A stretch of 64,000 nt of DNA from Eremothecium cymbalariae DBVPG#7215 (Eukaryota > Ascomycota > Saccharomycetes > Saccharomycetales > Saccharomycetaceae): positions 806,001 through 870,000 of the forward strand of contig NC_016456.1 of NCBI RefSeq assembly GCF_000235365.1, read 5' to 3'. Each line of letters starts with the position of its first letter. Positions within the stretch are counted from its first letter, which is position 1. A program made the translations under genes and the position numbers. Shown one piece after another: positions 35,291-48,600 of this stretch. The notes beneath the pieces are model-generated. The model was given only the letters and a program-made list of their open reading frames with translations, was not told the DNA's origin and ran no database searches.

Positions 35291-36937
35291 ATGTTTTGTG
35301 CCAGTAAGTTTCATTTTTTTAATTGTTCTATTTCTTAATTTGAGAAATATATGGCCATACGTGTAAGTTACTAACTTTACTTTATTCTACTAGTCAGCGG
35401 GAAGCAACCAAAGATTCCTGTGATATCACCTGTTTCAAGATGCGTTTTTGAAAAATCGCTGATCGAACAATATGTTGAAGAAAATGGCGTTGATCCAATA
35501 TCAAATACTGCCCTAAATAAAGAACAGCTTATTGAAATCTCTCAAACTCCCCAGCAATACGCATTGAGTAACTCTGTGAACTCAGCAACACTCAATGCAA
35601 ACTATAGCATTCCAAATCTGCTTTCCACTCTACAAAATGAATGGGATGCCCTTATGTTGGAAAACTTTGAGCTGAGAAACCATCTGGACATCTGCAAAAA
35701 GGAATTATCCGCCACATTGTATAAATGCGACGCTGCTATTAGGGTAGCCGCCCGTGCAACGCAGGAAAGAGATGATTTAAGGCATACTTTGACACAATTG
35801 ACGGAAGCAGTTGGTAGCGAAGCTGCAGAACCTGTTAAATATCCTGCTAGGAAAGCTCCTGACATTATTCAGTTACCGGAACTTTTACTAGAGGAGCTAG
35901 TTGGTGAATCTCAGTCATATGTAATGAAAACAAAAAACCAATCAAAACTAAAGCCAAAACCTGTGGTTAGTTTGAATATTGAGAAAATGGAGCAACAAAA
36001 CAATAGTTTTGATGTATCTAAGGTGTTTACTAACAGACTTATTAATCCTGCTGATAGAGTAACGGTTGTGCTGAGTGAAAGTGATGTAAGACTAATTATA
36101 GACGACGAATTTGTATTGCTGAAGAATCTACCTACCCAATTGCAGATAGCCTACCCAATTGGAGAACAAAGAGTTGTGTTTGTTGGTGAACAAGTTCTTG
36201 GTGTATACAATTCTCTCACAAGTGAAATCCAAAGTTTTAAAAATACAGTACAAGGCCATATACAGTCAGTGCAGTACTCTTCAAATATTGCCCCGAATTA
36301 TTTTATCACTTTGAATGATAAGCACCAAATATATTACACTTCTTTAGATGGCTCCAATGTTTACCAACTAACTGATGGTAGTCCATATTTCGATGCAACA
36401 AGTTATTCACGCAATTTACAACTTCACAAGGATGGCTTACTTTTGGCGTACCAAACCAATAATACATCAATAGCAATTTTTAGTGTACAAACACCTTCTG
36501 AACATCCAACTATATTAGAAGTAGAATTGACGGACTCGGAGTCTGATTCAATCGTAAACTTTAGGTTTGCGCCAAATGGTTATTGGTTATACGTACAATC
36601 CAAATTTGAATTCCATGTCTATGATTTGAGAAAAGAAGATGTTACGCTAGCGATGGACAAATTAAAGTTTGATGCTCCAATCCTTACAGATTTTGAAACC
36701 GATGAGACAGGGAAAGGACTTTATCTGCACACTACAGAATGCAGCATAAAATCGTATTCATACGTCAAATCTAAACATTGTTGGGTTAGCGGTATTTCAT
36801 ATCCAATCGACTTGTTGACTGATCACGAAGTTACGTACTGTGAGGATACACAGGGAAGATATCTCCGAGCGTTCGTGTATCCATCTGAAAAGGAAAATGG
36901 AATGCTCCTTTGTTCTGTGAAAATACGGATAAGTTAA
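35291..36937 (+). CDS. PRP19: Prp19 U-box ubiquitin ligase, NTC splicing complex (two exons)
   Basis: Core subunit of the Prp19/NTC complex that stabilises the activated spliceosome. Exon 1 (35291-35303) and exon 2 (35394-36937) join within the Ile codon to give 518 aa starting MFCAISGKQPKIPVISPVSR, the expected Prp19 U-box start; FEKSLIEQYVEENGVDPISN continues it. Next come the conserved NSATLNANYSIPNLLSTLQN and the coiled-coil tetramerisation region, then a divergent WD40 propeller to the end. Without the intron the conserved start is lost. PRP19 starts the YLL036C-YLL043W synteny track and lies upstream of ENT4 on the same strand. S. cerevisiae Prp19 is 503 aa. Confidence 0.96.
35304..35393 (+). 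other. PRP19 intron
   Basis: 90 nt: donor GTAAGT, exact TACTAAC branch at 35369-35375, acceptor TAG ending at 35393. It splits the codon for Ile5. An intron in a splicing-factor gene could allow feedback, but that is speculation. Confidence 0.93.
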
Positions 36938-37358
36938 CATGTACCAAAGTTTACATACATAGTATTAGAACCCCATCGTCTTACACAGCAGATATCTCAC
37001 CAATAATAGCCGATTAGCCTTTGTAACAATTATCATTCTAGGAGATGTTTTCAAGTTATTATTTTTCTGAAAAACCATTGCCAACTATCCAGTAAACGAT
37101 TCCCGTTTTAAATTAGTGAGGAAGTACAAAATATATTTCCAAAGAATTTTTTCGCCAAGCATGAATTACTTAAACCTTCGAAAACCGAGTACTTAAGCAT
37201 TGTCAAGGCATTAGTCAACTACCGTAGACTAATACCACATAAGGGGATAAACACCTTTTTGAAAATATTTGGATACCTGAGAAGGCGCATTTTTATATTT
37301 TACACTGGTTCCAGTCAAATAATCAAGAAGTCGCTGTTTTGGCATAGAAGTTATAGAG
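36938..37358. other. PRP19-ENT4 intergenic region
   Basis: 421 bp. It contains a weak inverted repeat ATTAGTC/GACTAAT near 37210-37233 with a 10-nt spacer. No gene is seen. Confidence 0.55.
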
Positions 37359-38123
37359 ATGCCCTTCTTAAGCTCGGTTAGACATCTTGGTTCATCATCG
37401 ACAACGGTCAAAGTTAAGAAAGCAACTGATGACAGTGAACACAATGGTGCATACGGTTCTCTCATGAATGAAATAGCCATACTTACGTACAGTCCAAATA
37501 CACTCAGGGAAATCACACAAGTATTAAAAAAGAGACTAGTTGGCAATTACAAGAAAACCCCGTCCAAAAGGGCAGTTAACCTTTTGAAAACCTTGACTCT
37601 GATCAGATTTTTAGTTATCAACGGCTCAGAAGAATGTATTGCTTGGCTAAGGCGACATCTAGTGCTCATTAGAAGCTTTCAAGATTTTACCCTACGTGAT
37701 GGCGAAAAAAAACAGATGGTCAATCAAATTCAGCTCTTATCCTGCAAACTTTGCCAACTCCTTACAGATTCAAACCTTTTAGAAGATATGAGGAAAGAAA
37801 TCACCATCTTTCGTACAAGTATCACTACCCCAGGAAGAAAGTCTACGGACGCAAATTATCTACTTCCTCATGGGACTATTCAACGCAAAAATACTGATAA
37901 TTTATTCCGTAATAATACTATACATGGTGCATCAAACTCAAGAAACAATGAATTTTTGCTTATAAATGACGCCCATACAATGAGGAAAGCTAAATCTCCC
38001 GGTTGGAGAGTGGGAATCAAAAACAATGTGGACAGCAACTATATATCACGACTTCGTCCGGTAAGAGAGGAGACCCTCGAGGAAGATCTAACTGGTAACT
38101 CCCTACATCCTGTGCTTGGATAG
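37359..38123 (+). CDS. ENT4: ENTH-domain protein Ent4
   Basis: Epsin-N-terminal-homology protein of 254 aa (247 in S. cerevisiae Ent4). The ENTH domain fills about the first 150 residues: GSLMNEIAILTYSPNTLREI, then KTLTLIRFLVINGSEECIAW, then SITTPGRKSTDANYLLP. This last block (STPGRKSTDN in S. cerevisiae) is diagnostic for Ent4 rather than Ent1/2/3/5. ENTH domains bind phosphoinositides such as PI(3,5)P2 or PI(4,5)P2 in vesicle traffic. No clathrin box or UIM is visible in the short tail. The position between PRP19 and UBI4 agrees. Confidence 0.93.
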   Translation: MPFLSSVRHLGSSSTTVKVKKATDDSEHNGAYGSLMNEIAILTYSPNTLREITQVLKKRLVGNYKKTPSKRAVNLLKTLTLIRFLVINGSEECIAWLRRHLVLIRSFQDFTLRDGEKKQMVNQIQLLSCKLCQLLTDSNLLEDMRKEITIFRTSITTPGRKSTDANYLLPHGTIQRKNTDNLFRNNTIHGASNSRNNEFLLINDAHTMRKAKSPGWRVGIKNNVDSNYISRLRPVREETLEEDLTGNSLHPVLG

Positions 38124-38463
38124 GATAGAGGACTCACACATAACTTAATCGAAAATTTTATAAATCCATTATTATAGTCGTGGTGTTTAGCCAGGAACAA
38201 ACGTTTAAACTGAAACAATGGCTTACTTAAAGAAAAGGATGTGCACCACCAATTGTATAGATGATAACTTCAATAACATATGACCCACAGATTTTAAATA
38301 CTACTATGTATAAATATCTAATGAGAGTAGCGTACTCGAATGATTTTCAAGGTGAATTGCTGTCTAAATTGTGGTGTAAAGTAAACATGTCTATTATTAT
38401 CATGCTGTAGTTTCAAACTATATTGTCCGAAATAGAACCGGTTCAACTATACCGGACACCTTA

Positions 38464-38487
38464 GAAATGAAAAATATTTTTCATTTC
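38464..38487. repeat. Perfect 24-bp palindrome, no spacer
   Basis: GAAATGAAAAAT is followed directly by ATTTTTCATTTC. It is AT-rich, unlike most of the other perfect inverted repeats in the window, and lies about 570 bp upstream of UBI4. Confidence 0.95.
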
Positions 38488-38854
38488 GCACTATACATTA
38501 AACTGCTGCTGTTACACAAACGCACGCAAACACAACTGGTATTTACTCTCAATTCCATCTATACATTAACATAAACTCTACCGGTAACGTTTAAAAAAAG
38601 CTTCATTAAGATCTTAGCTTTCCATGGACTTTTTGTGAATTTTGAACCCATCGAAGTCAATTATTAACGTCGATAGAGATTTCCACCAGCTAAAAACATG
38701 AAAGATTTGCCGTAACTTAGCTAATAATCCAAATGCAGTTCATGAAATAGTGATTAGTGCGTCTGAAGTACTACATGACCTTTGGAAACCTCAATGGAGA
38801 CCTTATTTGTGTTCATTTGAAGTTGAAGAGATGCATTATCGAACATCACCATAT

Positions 38855-38887
38855 ACGTCACGGGCTCTGATTAAGAGCCCGTGACGT
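38855..38887. repeat. Hairpin with 14-bp perfect arms in the UBI4 promoter
   Basis: ACGTCACGGGCTCT, loop GATTA, AGAGCCCGTGACGT. Each arm holds an ACGTCAC/GTGACGT half-site (CRE-like) and a CGG/CCG, so it could be a symmetric factor-binding site or a structural element. It lies 170-200 bp upstream of the UBI4 ATG and just upstream of the STRE. Confidence 0.96.
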
Positions 38888-38902
38888 TTCTTTTTCTAAT
38901 CA

Positions 38903-38932
38903 AGGGGCTGAGTCTGTGGTGATTATAAATAG
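38903..38932 (+). promoter_or_regulatory. UBI4 STRE and TATA box
   Basis: AGGGG (38903-38907) is a stress response element core bound by Msn2/4-type factors. TATAAATAG (38924-38932) lies about 130 bp upstream of the ATG. UBI4 is a known stress-induced gene under Hsf1 and Msn2/4. Confidence 0.7.
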
Positions 38933-39042
38933 CGGATGCCCTTCACTGTTTGTGAAAGATGTTATCCTTCCTTCTTAATGGGCAAACGGAGACACAATCA
39001 AAGCGCTCTCTAACAGAACTTTGACACTCTACTGCGACATAA

Positions 39043-39519
<477 letters not shown>

Positions 39520-39719
39520 ATTGAGATATCGTGTTGAGCCGGTGTTACCATTCTTTTTTGGAATTTATTGAATATAGCGTTGGCCTGTGGTTCTTTGGGG
39601 AGGTGAAAATATTTCATTTTTTTATTTTAATTAGTGAATATATAGCTTATATTAATAAACACTCATTTTTAAGGTAAGATATCTTGTCAGAATAAGAGAT
39701 TATTATGGCAGGCATGTAA

Positions 39720-42700
39720 TTATGTTCTTATATTGGCGTTACGTAATTCCGCATTTAATATTGGCGAGTTGTCCTGTATCACAAGATCCCGCAAGTTACT
39801 CTCAATAAGAACTGTAGAGGCGTTCAACTTGCTCTTTAGTTTTGCCCCAAACCTAATTAGTTGGATTTTCACGCTCTCTATAGTATCAACAGTACTATTG
39901 AAGGAGTATAACGTTTTCCATAATCTTTCAAAAGAATCCGCTACGTCACTTTTTAAATAGTCTTCTGGGTTTTGGGTGCTATTAGAAATCAATTTTATAC
40001 CAAGTTCACAGCCTGCAAGTTGAGTTCTCCAGGTATATAGGATGTTACTAGGTTCAAACATATTGATAATAGATCCAATGACAAAGCTTAGCAATTCGTT
40101 TTCCTGATTCGAACTCTTAAATACCACTGCGTCCGTGACTTCTTTCAAAATTTTAATTCTTAGTTCTTCATTCTGTATATTCTCTTTGGAGGACTTTTTA
40201 CTGACATCCATCTTCGATCTCTTGGATGGGTTTTTATGTGTTTCAAGGTCAGACTGTGGTGTAGCGAGGTCATCAGATGCTTCTAGGGATCTTAGAATGC
40301 TAGTAGCCGCTTCCATTAATTTATTGACCAGTTGAGTATCTGGATACTTTGCCAGGTATTTACAGTATGCAGCGCTGATTTTAGTGACATAGGATTTGTT
40401 ATTCCTGGAAATTTCAACTTGCAAAATATACTTAACTTGGTTTTGTAGTTCGATATCATGTGAATAAAAATCTTCAAAGTTAACACAAACTTGAGTCAGG
40501 GCACCGACAATCAGATCCTTACCATCCCATGATTTACCTTTACTGGCCGAAAGTAATATATCAAACAATTTACTTATTTGAGTTTTCGATAAATTACTAT
40601 CCATGTTCCAGCACAACTTAGATATACTTTTGGCGCACATCTGCCTGGTAGAAAAGTCATTTGAGCTAATATACTTCGCAACCAAAGTGGATATTTCATC
40701 AACGTATAGTTTCATTGTACCAGAACCTGAATTTGAAGATTCATTCCAAATATTGGTGTACAAAGTAGATAATTTGTCGTCAGGATTATTCATAGCAACA
40801 AAAATTAAAGGCATTAGAATGCTTGATATTCCTTCAAATTGCTCTGTACCATGTCTTTGAACAGATTCAATAGCCGTACCAATCACCATTTTTATCCCTG
40901 TTTCATCTGCTTCAAAGAATTTTGTAACCATCTTGTTGGAATATTTGACTGCCTTATCTAATGCGCTGACTCTGAAAATATAACCAAAAGTTGTTGCAAA
41001 CGCATTCGAAATAGTATTATTACGGTCTTCAAAAGAATTAAAACATATTTTCATGAATTTACCTGTGAATGGCCTCAGTGATATATGATATTTTAAAGCA
41101 AGTAATGATATAACCTTGCTAGAGGCAACCTTAGAGGGTAACCCAACTGACTTTTTGACAGCTTTCGTAGAGTAATCTACAAGCTCTTGCATTAAAGATT
41201 CATCACATAAATCAATTAACTTTTCAATTGACGACATGATTGACGAGTTGTTTAAAGTTTGTGCTCTCCTGGCATCGATATCCTCTGTGCTTATGTTGTA
41301 TTTATCCGCGTTTAAAGATAAATAGTTTATAAGTTGAGGTTCCAAGAAGGATAAAGACACAGTAAGTTCATAAACCAAAGAAGGAGCATATGGTTTAATC
41401 GTGCCACCAGCGTTTTTGATCAAATCTAATAGTGTTTGCAGTGCGAATTTTCTAACTTCTTCAGCATCATTATGGAATCCCTTAGAGCCAATTAAAAATG
41501 GCAGTAGCACATCGAGAATATGCCGAGATTTCTTGGAATCAACAACTCTAGACTCATCAATTGATCTTACTAACACCTTGGAAAGGACTAAAGCTAATTT
41601 TGAACCTGCCTCACGAACTGTTTCCTTTATATCGTCCACTACTCTAAATGTTTCTGTCCAGATATCTTCTAGTTGCAATTGGTACTCTTCAATAGAACTA
41701 GTTTGAACGAGATCAATTAACGCATTTGTACTTGCCTCACGAACTCTCCATTCATTATTCCGCATATTAGTTAGCAAATCGCTTACTATCTCATTGAAGT
41801 ATTGTTTTATGGTGGTGGCTGGATCCGAGACTAATGTATTCCAAATATCATTCATTGATCCGGCAACATTCTTTTGCGGATCAAAACGATACCTAAATAA
41901 TTTAGGTATTAGCCTTTCAGCAAGGTTACGTTTATTTAAAAGCATTTCCTGTAGAGAGTTCTTTGAAATAATTGCCCCCAGGCCAAAAGCAACACCCTTT
42001 CTGGATGACCATAAGGTTGAACTTTTAGCTAAATCCATGAATTTGTAGACAAGACTGACATCTCCCACCTCATTGGCCAAATTTAAAATATCTTTGTAAG
42101 TGGAGATATATCCATCTCCAGTATCCAAAGTACCAGGTGCAAATAACGTCGTTTCCTCCGATAAAGTACCCGAACTTAGACTTATAGTTTTTGCAGAATC
42201 TGTAAAACTCTTTAATAACCCCTTAACCATATCCTCTCTCAAGTCTGCTTTAGCAAGCCCATAAATAATACTTAGTCCTCGGGAAGCAGATTCTTGGATC
42301 AATTCATCACGGTCGGCTAAAAAGCGCATGAAGGCCAGATGAATTTCTTCACAGAGGTTTAATATTTCAATTCTACCATCCAGATATTGGGCAATAGATA
42401 GCAACCAAAGACAAGAAGCCTTGCGACGTGCTGGTTTTATTGATCTGGAATATGATATTATGCTTGATAACCCTGTAAGCAAATAAGTTCCAGGAAATGT
42501 TTCAGTTAATTTAGCCGAATATGCTTTCACGTCGAGTTGATTAACCAAAAATTTAGAAGACCAACCACCTAACAAAACAGTCAATGCTTCTCCAGATGTG
42601 AACAAGAACTCTGTTTGTTTTGACATGTGGATGTTTTGAAATGTTTGAAACATGAAATCAAACTTTTCAGCATCTTCCACATACAACGCAAGGTAACACC

Positions 42701-45277
42701 ACAACAAAATGGCTGGTTCATTATTCAACAATACATCTTTTAATAATCCACAAAGCTCATCCAGAATATGTTTTTTTCGTTTGAAGACAGAGAGTTGAAT
42801 AGACCGAACTTGGCAAGTTCGCAGAGACATTGGTAAGAAGCCTTTTTAAACTTAGAATCTTTTAAATTTTGAACCAACGAGATAGACAGATTGTAGCTCC
42901 CTTTGGATAAGCTAACGTTTGCATTTCCATTAATAGCCAATCTCGGCAAGTAATAACTACCAGCATAGAGTGTTGCCTTATCTAATAAAGATGATTCATT
43001 TAATTTTTGAAGTAAAGAGGCGTAAAACGGTGAATTGTGATAAGCTCCAATTATTCCTAATATATTGGCAGCCGAAGCAATATCCGCATCAGAAGCAGTA
43101 TCACAAGCCTGAATAAAGCAAAAAATACGCTCACTTAGGCTCCCAAGCTTAGAAATAACAATATCAGAACTGTGCTTTATAAGAGTCAATAACGTTTTAC
43201 CAAATATGGGATCGGAATAGCGGAAGATAGATACAAATTTACCAGTTTCATCTTTTTTGACAAATTCATTCACCAAAATAGTTAGGAAGTTGATATAAAA
43301 CTCAGAAGATAAACCATGGATACTGTGCTTAACTAAGTCATAAACTTTCTCATCAGTTTCTACCGCTTTCTCTATTCTCAAGGACCAATCTTGATCTTGC
43401 ACAATAATGGTGTTATGTCCTTCAACAGCGTTGGATACCAAACACTGAAAGGCAAAGCTCACCGCTGTATTAAGGCAGTCTCTTATTATACGCACTTCAT
43501 CTGCCTTACTAATCATATCTTCAATGAGATAAAGGAGGGATTCAAAGGATACAAATGGCGTCTCTGTAGTTTTAGTAGCCAAAAGTTCAGCTGTTGGTTT
43601 AAACTCCTTTGAGTTCGAACTTTGAAGTACCCGAAACCAGTGTGGGTGCAAACCCTTGAATGATTCCTCAATCACGTCAAATCTATTAGATCTAGATGTT
43701 CCTAAAATATTGAGCATTCTCGCGTTTGCATCATTGAAGGGGAAGGAGGCATTAACAAATTTTATAGCCATATATTTGCGTGCCATAATTGATTCAGAAG
43801 AAGAAGAAAATTTATGCTCCAATGGGGAATTGACTAAAATTTTCTCAATAATTGTTCTTAACTTGTCTTTCGAATCAGCTGTAAAACTAGGCAAATGACC
43901 CAGTAATGCACTCAATGTCTCCTGAATACTTACCCTCAATTCAGGCAGATCTTTAGATAAATAATCAAATAATAGTTCAATGGTTGACATGTCATCCTTA
44001 AAAGGATATTCTCGCTTAAAGAGTTCGCTCAGCGTTTCGTATTGAGCTTTCCTTTCCTGGATGTTCTGAGATGTCTGAAGTTGCAGATCAGAATGTGCTG
44101 TCTTGAGATTTTGTTTAATTACAGCGCATACGTAATTAGCACAAGATTCTTCGTTGCCAATGGGAATGCAAGATAAAGATGAGTAATTGTGTCTCGAAAC
44201 ATGTTGAATAAACGACAGAGTGAGCAAACGAACCTTAATAGTGGTTGACTGCAAACCAATTTGACAAATATCAAACATTCTTTCAGAGATTCTGGTAGCA
44301 ACGATACTTTTTTTTAGTGTGGATAATATTTCCAATTGTAGTGTATGACTTACAGGTCCAATATGGCCGTCCGGATGGCCACAGAATAAGATGATGAGGA
44401 ATGATATGAAATCTCGATCTTCATAGGGTACCCGAAACCTCTTGAGGGTCTGTATAGCTTGGTCACGGAGGGACGTTGTATCTGCAGAAGCCACTATGAG
44501 GAATTTGAAAAGCCATGTATTATTCTCTTCAACAATCTCGTTTACCACAAATCGAAAAATTGCCCGTCTAAACTTGTTCAACTGTTGAGAATTAAAACTA
44601 ACTCCGGAACTTTTCGTGAAGAAAGCAACATCATCGTATGACAAACCGGGACAACGGTATCTACTAGAAAGTGCATCATTCGGACTTTGTTGTTGCGGAA
44701 GTAACAAAAAGAATAGCGTAAACTTCGACATCCAAAATGAATGGTCATCTTCCTGTTCAATATGTGAAAGAATTTTAGCTTCGTTATAATCACTGCTCAA
44801 CAGTGAAGATTCTTCAAATTGTAACAGCAGTTTGCACAACAAGTAGAACATCCTCGGCCTTATCGACTCAGGCAACTTTACCATGCCATTGAGAACCACA
44901 GGAACAAGATCCATAAGCTCATTAGTATCCAATCTATCTACCGACTTAGATGCAAACAACAAACTATACGAGCGAACTAATGTACTATCCACATCTGCAT
45001 CCAAATTCGGAGTCTTGGCTTGTTGAACAAGCTTCTCGACCGGCAACTTCAGATTTTCCCACGAACTAAACCTTTGACTAATAAATTGAAGCAGCTTCAA
45101 AACAGCCTGACGTACCGCTGAATATGTAGACGATAGTTTTAGGAGTAGCGGCGCTAATAAACCTTCCAGATTCTTCTCAAACTGTTTTTCTGTTTCTGCC
45201 AACGCTAACCTCAACTCCACCTTCTCAATAAGTGCTAATTCCTCACTCTCAGTTAACTTCGCAGGGCCAGCCATCAT
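39720..45277 (-). CDS. ECM29: Proteasome-associated HEAT-repeat protein Ecm29, frame broken once
   Basis: Adaptor that binds and stabilises or quality-checks the 26S proteasome. Two overlapping frames together make one Ecm29: an N-terminal part (45277 down to a stop at 42740, 845 aa, MMAGPAKLTESEELALIEKV) and a C-terminal part in the -1 frame ending at 39720. Matching S. cerevisiae Ecm29 (1,868 aa) from memory, homology passes from SSNEK in the first frame to KKHILDELCGLL in the second at a run of seven A. A -1 shift there gives 1,852 aa. Conserved blocks on both sides are intact (SSRKGVAFGLGAIISKNSLQ, EESFKGLHPHWFRV, KKSVGLPSKVASSKV), so this does not look like an old pseudogene. Causes could be a one-base sequencing error, a polymorphism or programmed frameshifting. 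The ATG at 42830 that opens the downstream frame is not a natural start. Confidence 0.95.
42770..42776 (-). other. Frame break in ECM29 at a slippery A-AAA-AAC heptamer
   Basis: On the coding strand the upstream frame reads GAA AAA AAC. The last seven bases form X XXY YYZ, the canonical -1 frameshift heptamer, in the right phase. Slipping back one base continues as CAT ATT CTG (HIL), which is the Ecm29 frame. A missing A in the homopolymer would look the same. The zero frame ends 9 codons later at 42740. Confidence 0.9.
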
Positions 45278-45626
45278 GAAGATGTTGCTACCAATAAAAC
45301 TAATAAGGAAACCTCAACCCACTCGGCAATATACCTCGAATGGTCCCTTGCAAACCGAACAATAAGAGTTCATGATAGGATCTTAGTTCTAAATTAGAAA
45401 TATCACAGTTCGTTAGTTGTGATTATAACCGGGAATGATATTAATGGCCCTTTCTTTGCCTCTGGATGGCAAATCTCAACCCTATTATGATGTTAACCAA
45501 GGGATAAGTTTATTTAGCTGGATAGTTGTGAATACTCAAGTTAGTTTAGGTGGTTTTGGCTAAACCGCGTAAATATTTTAATTTGGTTATAGCAATATAC
45601 ACTTGGGTTAGTGTTTGGGAGTAATA
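45278..45626. other. Divergent ECM29-VPS13 promoter region
   Basis: 349 bp, AT-rich, with no recognised regulatory motif and no gene. Confidence 0.55.
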
Positions 45627-48600
45627 ATGTTAGAGTCATTAGCTGCAGGTCTTTTGAATAGGTTTCTAGGGTCATATGTTGAGAATTTTGATCCTAAACA
45701 GTTAAATGTTGGCATATGGAGTGGGGATGTAAAATTAAGGAATTTAAAACTCAGGAAAGAGTCATTAGATGCTCTTAATTTGCCGATCGATGTTCTGTTT
45801 GGGTTTTTAGGGGATCTTACACTGTCAGTTCCTTGGTCTAATTTGAAGAACGAGCCTGTGAAGATCATTATAGAGGATGTTTATATGTTGTGTGCACCTG
45901 GAGATATTGTGAATGTTGATACTGAGGAGCAGGCTGAAAGGGATTTTCGGGTTAAGTTACAAAAGTTGGCTAGACTAGAAATGATTAACCAATCTAAACA
46001 TGAGGCGGAGAATGAATCCTCAAAAGATGTGACTTTCACTCAATCGTTGTTAACAAAGATTGTTGATAACTTACAGGTAACGATTAGGAATATTCATGTT
46101 CGTTATGAGGACATGAAGTGTACCTTCAGTGAGAAACCTTACACAATTGGAGCAACATTAAGCGAGTTTTCTGCAATATCCACAGATTCGAACTGGAAAC
46201 CTAGTTTCATATCAATTACGCAGAGAATTACCCACAAATTGATGAACTTAGATTCTATATGTGTTTACTGGAATACTAACAGTAAATCTATATTGGATGA
46301 TGATCAAGATGTTATGATTTCAAAATTGAAGGGTTCGATTGCAAGTGGTCACGACGTTCCGGAACATCAATTTATTTTACGTCCTGTATCTGGTACCGGT
46401 AAGTTAACGTTAAATAAAGAAGGTTCAACTGAAGAGCAAGCACATATTGTTGCACAATTGTTTTTCGATGAATTTGGGGTTGAATTAGATGATACCCAAT
46501 ACCGCGAATTATTACACACGATGTCTAAGTTCCATTGGTATCAGAAAACTCTGAAATATAAACGGCAAAGACCGCCCTTCTCACCTTCCGAAAATCCGAA
46601 AGGATTTTTAAAGTATATTGCTAATTGTGTGCTTTCTGAAATCCACAAGAAGAATTATATGTCAAGTTGGGATTACATAAAAGAGAGAAGACAAAAGAGA
46701 AATGCGTACATTGAACTATGGAAAAGAAAGTTAAGGCTTGTAGGTCCAGAAAATCCCTTGCCCGACCAAAAAGATGAAGAAGCATTGCTTAAACTTCATA
46801 AGGAGTTGACTTATGATGATATTAAGTTTTTTAGAGCCCTTGCTAGACGGGAATACGCAAAAGACAAATTAAAGGAAGAATCTGAATCTCCAGAGCCTGC
46901 CCAAAGACAAACGAACCCTGGTGGTTGGTTTTCTTCTTGGTGGGGCTCTTCTAACCAAGCCAGTACCGATGAAAGTGCTCTTTCAATCACTGAAGAGCAG
47001 AAAAAGGAATTATTTGACGCGATAGATTTTGATGAGAATAAAGAGATCATGGATTCGATAGATTTGCCAAGGGATAGGGTTAAAATGCGTATAACAAATT
47101 TACTAAACAAAGGATCTTTAGTTATCAAGCATAGTTCCAAAAAGTTCAAGCTTTGTGAAGTTGTATTTGAACAGTGCGCCGCTGAATTCTTGCAACGGCC
47201 TGATTCTTTCCTAGCGAAATTTGAGTTGCATGAGATGCGTATAGAGGATGGCTCTCCAGATACTTTATACAAGCACATATTGAGTGTAAGTGATCACCAC
47301 AACTACCATTCAGCTCCGAATGAGGTGTCTGCTTCAGAGCCTTTCTTCCAAGTTGTTTTTGAAAACAATCCTTTAGACGAATCTGCTGACACTTATTTGA
47401 ATATTAAGTTAGGCTCCATGTTAGTATTTTATCATGCAAATTATTTGAATCAACTTTTAAGATTTTTCAATCCTCCCAAGAAGCATTGGGATACTATAAC
47501 TGCCATAATGAATGCCGCCGAAGCTACAGTGGAAGGATGGACAACTCAAACCAGACTGGGTCTTCAGGCCCTGTTAGAAGAGCATAAGACATTAAATTTA
47601 GTTTTTGATGCATCATCTCCAACCTTCATTGTGCCGTTAAATCCTCATGAATGGTCTTCTCCGTGTGCTGTTTTGGACGCTGGTGAAATGCATATGCAAA
47701 GTGAACTTGTTCCTAAAGAGAGAATACGAGAAATAACAAACTTGAGCGTTGAAGAATACAATAAAAAGTCTTCTAATCAGTTAAAGAGACTAATGTTTGA
47801 CCGGTTCCATTTGTTTTTGAAGGATACTCAGTTCCTAATTGGTCCAGATATAAAATCTACTATATCAAGTTTGAGTGTTAAGCGCAGGGACAACCAATTC
47901 TGTATCTTGGATAGAATGGAGCTTCAATTTATTGTTGATGTTTCTATATTTCCTAAAGCTTTGAACCTTCCACGAGTGAAAACTTCAGGTAAACTTCCGA
48001 ATTTAAATTTATACTTGAATGATTATCAATACAAGATTTTAATGCAACTAGTAGACAAATGCATCCCCAATATTGATGATTCTGAAGAGATGGGCGATGA
48101 TACGCCAAATGATGATGAAGAATTTCTGTTCTTGGATGATTTTAGGAAGCAGAGATTATCAGATAGAGAAAAAGATGTGGCGTTATTACGGCAGACAGAG
48201 AGACGCTTAGCTCAAATGACAACCACTGAAATAAACCAATCTGTATTTGAACTAGATTTAAAAGTTGACTCCGCACAACTTTCTTTGCAGAAATGTGTTG
48301 ATGGTGCAACTATGAAATCACAAAAGCTCGTCCAATTATATGGCAACGACTTGTTGTTAGAATTTAAAAACATGGCCAAGGAGATGCATCTTGATTTACA
48401 TTTAAATTCCTTGGATTTGGAAGACTTTATCGATGATTCGAACGTTGAGGAATTCAAGAAATTGATCACATCTTACAATATTTCAAGTGAAGAAACGAAA
48501 GATCTGTTTCAGATGAGTTATCATAAAACTCAAAGAATTGTGAATTATGCAAACACATTGATTGAAGTATTTGATAGAGATATTAATTTGACAATGGCTG

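Noticed and set aside
42779..42830. Separate gene starting at ATG 42830 for the C-terminal half of ECM29
   Set aside because: Its first residues are the out-of-frame reading of the upstream Ecm29 segment; homology starts only after the A run.
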